From positions 1 to 10,567 of the forward strand of contig JADFON010000038.1 of assembly GCA_022562855.1 (NCBI GenBank): a DNA stretch of 10,567 nt, given 5' to 3'. This document shows positions 7,139-10,567 of this stretch, in pieces; the stretch's first letter is position 1; each line of letters begins with the position of its first letter. Below the pieces are notes generated by a model. That model saw only the letters and a list, made by a program, of their open reading frames with translations, was not told the DNA's origin and made no database searches. Made by a program: the position numbers and the translations under genes. The DNA is from Candidatus Zhuqueibacterota bacterium (GTDB lineage Bacteria > SM23-31).

Positions 7139-7969
7139 TTGTTTGAGAGACTGCCTGCCAAAATATCCTCTGTATTAGTTCGTGCTGTGTTTAAGTTGCC
7201 GGGTACTATTCGTGTTGGAGATGGATTTTACGAAGGTACTGCAGATTTCTATTCTTCAATTTTCTCATCAAACAAAGACGACGATATTGACATGTACAGG
7301 AAATTTGCCCGTGTTGCGGGATCTCCTGTGCTTGATGCCGCCTGCGGCGACGGGCGTATAATGCTGCCCTTGATGCGGGATGGGAATACTGTATTCGGAT
7401 TCGATTCTTCGGCAAGCCTGATCGAATACTGCGGGGAGAAAATAGCCGAAGAATATCCGGGAGAAACACCCGTTTCTTGTATTTGCCGGGCTTCGTTGAT
7501 CCACCTGCCGTTCAAGAAACATTTCCGTCTTGCAATAATCCCGTATAATTCATTTAATCATTTATTGTCGGAGAAAGACCAAAGGTTATGTCTTGAGGGA
7601 ATTCGTTCGATTCTCAAGAATGACGGGATGCTGATAATGGAGGTTCTTCCTTATCATCACTATTATGAAACAAGTTTACGCCTGCGCAAAAGAGGAGAAT
7701 TATTAAAGAATAAATCCAGGATTACAGCTTATTCACGGATAACTCAGAACCTACCCGGAAAAAGTCATACGGTTTATTGGTATATTTTCATAAAAAACCC
7801 CGAAGGAAGGGTTAAAAGAATAACAAGCTATTTTACACGGCTCGATATTCCACTTAAACAACTTCGGCAGTTAGTAACTTCTTCCGGATTTGCTATCCAG
7901 GAAATTAAATACAGTTATTCGGACGAAAAAGATCTAAATAAAAGAATTGTCATCGCGCGGAAAGTGTAG
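7139..7969 (+). CDS. Class I SAM-dependent methyltransferase
   Basis: A 276-residue cytoplasmic protein with a Rossmann-type SAM-binding fold. Motif I is VLDAACGDGR (64-73). The acidic residue closing strand 2 is D89 in VFGFDSSASLIEYC. The IIPYNSFNHLLSEKDQRLCL segment (133-152) matches the motif IV and following helix of small-molecule methyltransferases, and ILKNDGMLIMEV (158-169) is the usual post-motif strand. The upstream YEGTADFYSSIF (31-42) resembles the Y..A..Y lid in this group. The substrate cannot be deduced. The only start near the operon junction is a TTG two bases after the vanZ-like stop; translation may be coupled, though no Shine-Dalgarno is evident and a start somewhat further in is possible. 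The M at 7291 would delete the conserved lid and is less likely. Confidence 0.85.
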   Translation: MFERLPAKISSVLVRAVFKLPGTIRVGDGFYEGTADFYSSIFSSNKDDDIDMYRKFARVAGSPVLDAACGDGRIMLPLMRDGNTVFGFDSSASLIEYCGEKIAEEYPGETPVSCICRASLIHLPFKKHFRLAIIPYNSFNHLLSEKDQRLCLEGIRSILKNDGMLIMEVLPYHHYYETSLRLRKRGELLKNKSRITAYSRITQNLPGKSHTVYWYIFIKNPEGRVKRITSYFTRLDIPLKQLRQLVTSSGFAIQEIKYSYSDEKDLNKRIVIARKV

Positions 7970-8030
7970 AGAAAAATCCACTTAAAAGTGTAATTAATAT
8001 TACGATTGTTGAATGTTATGATTTTCCTGC

Positions 8031-8059
8031 TTGACAAATTTCTTATTTTTTAATATTTT
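8031..8059 (+). promoter_or_regulatory. Candidate sigma70 promoter of the single-domain response regulator
   Basis: TTGACA (8031-8036), 17 bp, then TATTTT (8054-8059): a perfect -35 with a four-of-six -10. It sits in the 203-bp gap after the methyltransferase and would give a leader of about 107 bases, so the receiver gene probably has its own transcript rather than belonging to the nnr operon. Confidence 0.5.
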
Positions 8060-8172
8060 TGTTTTCTATAGTGATACCATGGATTATCAGAAAAAAATTC
8101 TTGTATCTTAACAGCATTTCAGTTTTGAATATAAAACTACAAAACTCTTCATAATTCTTTCCCGGGGAAAAA

Positions 8173-8535
8173 ATGGCAAAAAAAATTCTTGTTGTTGACG
8201 ACGAAAAAGACTTTTTAAAAGCAATAACAATCAGGCTTAACCACGCCGGATATGAAACGTGCGTTGCGGAAAATGGCGAAGAAGCGTTTGAGTGTCTTGA
8301 AAAAGAGAATCCTGATTTGATAATACTTGATGTACAAATGCCCAAAATGGACGGTCTGGAATTCATTAAAAAGTTGAAAAAGGACTCGAAATTTAGCGAA
8401 ACTCCGACTATTTTCCTTACTGCTGGAGCCTTCGATATAGCTGAAGAGGTTCAAATTCTTGCATCAGCACAGGATTTCTTGCTTAAATCGGTTGATAATG
8501 AACAAATTATCGACCGCGTTGCAAAGTTGATCTAA
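8173..8535 (+). CDS. Stand-alone CheY-like response regulator receiver
   Basis: A 120-residue single receiver domain with no output domain. Acidic metal-binding residues D9 and D10 (VVDDE), phospho-acceptor D53 (LIILDVQMPKMDG), switch threonine T83 (IFLTAG) and lysine K105 are all present. The residue after the lysine is serine (LLKSV) rather than the usual proline (KP). Such proteins act by binding partners once phosphorylated, as in chemotaxis or phosphorelays; the partner kinase is unknown. The hybrid kinase at the left edge is 7 kb away and is only a loose candidate. The start is supported by GGGGA (8164-8168) four bases upstream. It converges on the small zinc-ribbon gene. Confidence 0.93.
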   Translation: MAKKILVVDDEKDFLKAITIRLNHAGYETCVAENGEEAFECLEKENPDLIILDVQMPKMDGLEFIKKLKKDSKFSETPTIFLTAGAFDIAEEVQILASAQDFLLKSVDNEQIIDRVAKLI

Positions 8536-8543
8536 CCTTCCGT

Positions 8544-8562
8544 TACTCCTTCCAGGAGAGTA
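8544..8562. terminator. Weak hairpin after the response regulator gene
   Basis: TACTCCT (8544-8550) pairs with AGGA..GTA (8554-8562) across a 3-base loop with a 2-base bulge, nine bases after the stop codon. No U-tract follows. It could mark the end of the receiver transcript in the convergent gap of 107 bp. Confidence 0.25.
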
Positions 8563-8642
8563 GTTTCCGGTCGAATTGGTCACATCAAAAATTCTATATA
8601 GTATGTTTGATATTTAGATGAGTCAATGCGCAGGTTTGCTTG

Positions 8643-8849
8643 CTAATTCTTGTCTGAAGGAAGCGTTGTGGGAAAATATGTCCTTAATTCCGACCAATGC
8701 AATACCGGCTTTTTGGACCGCTTTTGAAGATCGTTTTTGCTGCTCAGGGTAATTGTTGTATGACAATCCCGACAGTTGAATAAAGCGTGTGACTCTCCAT
8801 TCGAAAATTCCTGGTCACCAATATACTCTAATTTCTTGTGATCACACAT
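8643..8849 (-). CDS. Small putative zinc-ribbon protein of unknown function
   Basis: A 68-residue soluble protein with no signal peptide. It has a CxH pair at the N-terminus (C2, H4) and a CxxC-H knuckle (C26, C29, H30 in NCRDCHTT), a spacing that would bind one zinc ion. The layout C-D-H-K-K-L-x-Y-I-G-D-Q-E, then G-x-x-x-A-L-F-N-C-x-x-C-x-T-T-I-T resembles small uncharacterised proteins I recall from anaerobic and FCB-group bacteria; that recollection is not a database match. The codons and composition look genuine, unlike the shadow frames around it. The ribosome site is weak (GGA about 11 bases before the ATG). The gene follows the epimerase in the same direction after 180 bp, with its own likely promoter and a CRP-type site in that gap. 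No function is assigned. Confidence 0.7.
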   Translation of the reverse strand: MCDHKKLEYIGDQEFSNGESHALFNCRDCHTTITLSSKNDLQKRSKKPVLHWSELRTYFPTTLPSDKN

Positions 8850-8890
8850 CGTATTTCATCCGCTTAAATAGCCATTGCAATATCACCTTT

Positions 8891-8896
8891 ATTATA
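8891..8896 (-). promoter_or_regulatory. Candidate -10 element of the zinc-ribbon gene
   Basis: The minus strand reads TATAAT here, with only a weak -35 (TTATTT at 8914-8919) 17 bp upstream. The predicted start near 8884 leaves a 34-base leader. A poor -35 fits dependence on an activator bound at 8950-8965. Confidence 0.4.
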
Positions 8897-8949
8897 TTAT
8901 CGGAAGTCTTTGGAAATAATTCAGTATTTGATATATTATGGCGGGATGA

Positions 8950-8965
8950 TGTGATATGAATCACA
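8950..8965. promoter_or_regulatory. Perfect CRP-type binding site (TGTGA-N6-TCACA)
   Basis: TGTGATATGAATCACA matches all ten conserved positions of the CRP consensus and is symmetric for its outer six bases on each side. Its centre is about 73.5 bp upstream of the predicted zinc-ribbon gene start, near the -71.5 position used by class I CRP activation. A CRP/FNR-superfamily regulator with CRP-like specificity is the expected binder; none is encoded in the window. Confidence 0.6.
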
Positions 8966-9029
8966 GGTGGCGCTATGGTAAAATTTATATTTGCAGCGTT
9001 TGCTTCACTAATTATCTACGGCGCCCGTA

Positions 9030-9980
9030 TTAATCGACTTTCTTTATTAAAATATTGTCGACCGCTTTACTTAAATCGGAGTATCGGAATGAGAATCCTT
9101 TCTCTAAAAGTCTATGCGGCTTTATGATTTGACTGTTGTAGAGTATATCTGCCATTTCTCCGAACCGGAGCCAAACGGCAAAATAGGGGATGGAAAGTAC
9201 TGCAGGACGCCCAAGCGCTTTGCCAACGGCTTTTACAAACTCTTTGTTTGTGGAGTGATTGGGAGACACAACATTAATGGGTCCGTTTATTTCTTTATTT
9301 TCAAGAATAAAACTTATTGCACGGATAACGTCTTCAATATGGATCCAAGAAAATGCATATGAACCGTCCCCGAAATATCCGCCGAGAAACATTTTGAATG
9401 CGGGAAGCATCTGCTTGATAGTACCGCCATCCCGGGAGAGTACGATAGCCGTCCGCAATTGAACGACTCGTACGCCGTAAGATTCGGCTTTTTTTGCTTC
9501 GGCTTCCCAATCCTCGCATAATTTCGACAGATAGCTGCTGCCTGGACCGTCATCTTCGGTAAACGATTTCTCCGAGTGGTAATCGTAATAACCTATTGCG
9601 GATGCATTCAACAACGTATGAGGTTTAATCCTCTTCTCTTGTATGGCGGTTACGATTGCTCGTGTGGCGTTTATCCGGCTGTAATAAAGTCGGTCTTTTT
9701 GGGCTTTCGACCATCTTTTTCCGACAAGAGGTTCACCGGCAAGGTTGATAACCGCATCGATCTCTCCGCATTGCTTTGTCCAATCATTTAGTTCAAAGTT
9801 TTCCATTTTCGGAGTAGATTGAGATAAATCCCATTGAACGATATGACTTCTTGCATGAACTTTCTCAAATGCGGTTTCTTTGTTCCTTGTAAGCGCCGCT
9901 ACTGCATACCCGCTTGAAAGCAGGTGTGCACAAAGTGGTCGTCCAATTGTCCCGGTTGCTCCGGTGACTAATATCTTCAT
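9030..9980 (-). CDS. TIGR01777/YfcH family NAD(P)-binding SDR epimerase
   Basis: A 316-residue cytoplasmic protein of the extended SDR superfamily. The nucleotide-binding loop GATGTIG (7-13) opens the chain. NLAGEPL (79-85) closes the next conserved loop, LLNASAIGYYD (123-133) carries the family's SASAxGYY motif, and WEAEA (158-162) follows in the catalytic helix. LRTAIVLSRDGG (175-186) and GDGSYAFSWIHIEDVIRA (204-221) are both strongly conserved in the family, as is the NVVSPN segment (236-241). The C-terminus (about 265-312) matches the DUF1731 tail (LLEKGFSFRYSDLSKAV). The domain set and length are complete. Members such as E. coli YfcH are annotated as sugar-nucleotide epimerases by fold, without a proven substrate. 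The ATG at 9980 leaves the normal short N-terminus before the loop; no strong Shine-Dalgarno is visible. It is divergent from the exported-protein gene at the right edge. Confidence 0.93.
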   Translation of the reverse strand: MKILVTGATGTIGRPLCAHLLSSGYAVAALTRNKETAFEKVHARSHIVQWDLSQSTPKMENFELNDWTKQCGEIDAVINLAGEPLVGKRWSKAQKDRLYYSRINATRAIVTAIQEKRIKPHTLLNASAIGYYDYHSEKSFTEDDGPGSSYLSKLCEDWEAEAKKAESYGVRVVQLRTAIVLSRDGGTIKQMLPAFKMFLGGYFGDGSYAFSWIHIEDVIRAISFILENKEINGPINVVSPNHSTNKEFVKAVGKALGRPAVLSIPYFAVWLRFGEMADILYNSQIIKPHRLLEKGFSFRYSDLSKAVDNILIKKVD

Positions 9981-10282
9981 AATTTTATACCCGGATTATT
10001 GGATTAAGAAAGAGTTTTTATAAATATTTCTGCAAGAAAACCCACCTTTATCATTCGGAAATTATTAATAACATAAACATTTCAATGTCTAAGTTCAATC
10101 AGTTTTGACTTATCGGGTGAATTCTTATCGATGTTATTTGTAGTTTTTCAAGTTTTAAGGTTAAATTTTATTATGTTGATAGGAAATCTATTATTATATT
10201 GGAACTCTTTGACCGTTTTAATACTATAATGATTAGTTGGAATGACAATTAACTGCATTCAATACATGGCGTGGGAGGCATT
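9981..10282. other. Divergent spacer between the epimerase and the right-edge exported protein gene
   Basis: This 302-bp AT-rich spacer has no credible reading frame or RNA gene. On the plus strand TATAAT (10225-10230) could be a -10 for the right-edge gene, but the nearest -35-like hexamers (TTGACC at 10209-10214, TTGGAA at 10199-10204) are at poor distances of 10 and 20 bp. No convincing promoter for the epimerase was found. Confidence 0.5.
10273..10278 (+). promoter_or_regulatory. Ribosome binding site fixing the right-edge GTG start
   Basis: GGGAGG ends four bases before GTG at 10283. The nearby ATG at 10266 reads into a stop after six codons in its own frame, so the GTG is the start. 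Confidence 0.65.
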
Positions 10283-10567
10283 GTGAAATCACGAGCGTTA
10301 GTAGCAGGAATTCTGTTGGCAGTATCCTTAGGAGTGTTTTACACCAAAAGTATTGCTCAGGAATTATCTTTTGGATTCGGTTTTTCAATACAAAATCAAA
10401 CCGAACATTTGGAAGCCGGAGGTGGATTTAACGGGTCTTTAAGTTATAAACCCGGCAGATATCCTTTTGTTTTTCGGTTGGCTTTCAAACAATATTGGAG
10501 TCTTGCCACTCCGGGAAGATTTAGTTCTGACCAGTTGATGAGCGGTTATTCTATTGATCCTTCCATA
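10283..10567 (+). CDS. Exported protein, probable outer-membrane beta-barrel (3' end outside window)
   Basis: The first 95 residues of a protein that continues past the window. A signal peptide is clear: MKSRALVAG, hydrophobic ILLAVSLGVFY, then TKSIA|QE with cleavage likely after residue 26. The mature start reads LSFGFGFSIQNQTEHLEAGG, then SLSYKPGRYPFVFRLAFKQYW, alternating hydrophobic and polar residues with frequent G, F and Y, as in outer-membrane barrels or PorV/conserved-barrel-like proteins. The family cannot be named from this fragment. The GTG start is supported by a strong ribosome site. Confidence 0.75.
   Translation, partial: MKSRALVAGILLAVSLGVFYTKSIAQELSFGFGFSIQNQTEHLEAGGGFNGSLSYKPGRYPFVFRLAFKQYWSLATPGRFSSDQLMSGYSIDPSI

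Noticed and set aside
7979-8002. CACTTAAAAGTG and GTAATTAATATTAC palindromes after the methyltransferase as a terminator
   Set aside because: The stems are only four to five AT-rich pairs, overlap one another and have no U-tract.
8975-9127. A 50-codon plus-strand frame with a hydrophobic N-terminus (MVKFIFAAFASLIIYGA) and an AGGTGG ribosome-like site
   Set aside because: More than half of it runs antisense through the end of the epimerase gene, and it ends without a recognisable pattern. The hydrophobic start alone is weak evidence; it would deserve another look if conserved in relatives.
1-10567. CRISPR array, insertion sequence, tRNA or rRNA, prophage or toxin-antitoxin system
   Set aside because: No regularly spaced repeats, transposase or integrase motifs, terminal inverted repeats, tRNA cloverleaf or toxin-antitoxin pair were recognised on either strand.

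Overview
The window looks like chromosomal DNA from a Gram-negative bacterium: two genes encode proteins with Sec signal peptides and outer-membrane-barrel character. The DNA is AT-rich, roughly 40% GC judged by eye. Signal peptides ending in A-Q, a phosphate-selective-porin-like barrel, a CxH...CxxC small protein and a sigma54 promoter suggest a member of the FCB group (Ignavibacteria, Calditrichota, KSB1 or Marinimicrobia-like) or a similar deep lineage. This placement is inference and no marker gene settles it. Three genes appear to have CTTGACA-N17-TAnnnT promoters, so the main sigma factor probably recognises ordinary -35/-10 sites.

Layout. 1-1107 (+): the 3' part of a hybrid histidine kinase with a C-terminal receiver. 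1163-2653 (-): a FapA/DUF342 protein convergent with the kinase, with a near-perfect sigma54 (-24/-12) promoter upstream. 2654-3176: a 523-bp divergent control region. 3177-4205 (+): an outer-membrane porin-like barrel. 4257-4883 (-): a TetR regulator convergent with the porin, with a strong sigma70 promoter whose -10 and start point lie in a 26-bp palindrome. 5143-7969 (+): a probable three-gene operon of bifunctional NAD(P)H-hydrate repair enzyme, VanZ-like membrane protein and SAM methyltransferase. 8173-8535 (+): a stand-alone CheY-like receiver with its own promoter. 8643-8849 (-): a 68-residue putative zinc-ribbon protein. 8850-9029: a gap holding a perfect CRP-type site. 9030-9980 (-): a TIGR01777/YfcH-type SDR epimerase. 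9981-10282: a 302-bp divergent spacer. 10283 onward (+): the start of an exported protein that runs off the window.

How the parts relate. Most genes are housekeeping or regulatory, and no defence, mobile or biosynthetic island is visible. The kinase and the single-domain receiver are signalling proteins, but they lie 7 kb apart and need not be partners. The hydrate epimerase/dehydratase repairs damaged NADH and NADPH. Its two downstream neighbours are probably co-transcribed with it but show no metabolic link to it. The most informative material is in the non-coding gaps: the sigma54 promoter of fapA with a far-upstream palindrome, the self-operator of tetR, and the CRP-type site before the small zinc-ribbon gene. 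I found no convincing new multi-gene system; the regulatory sites and the small-protein family are the best leads.
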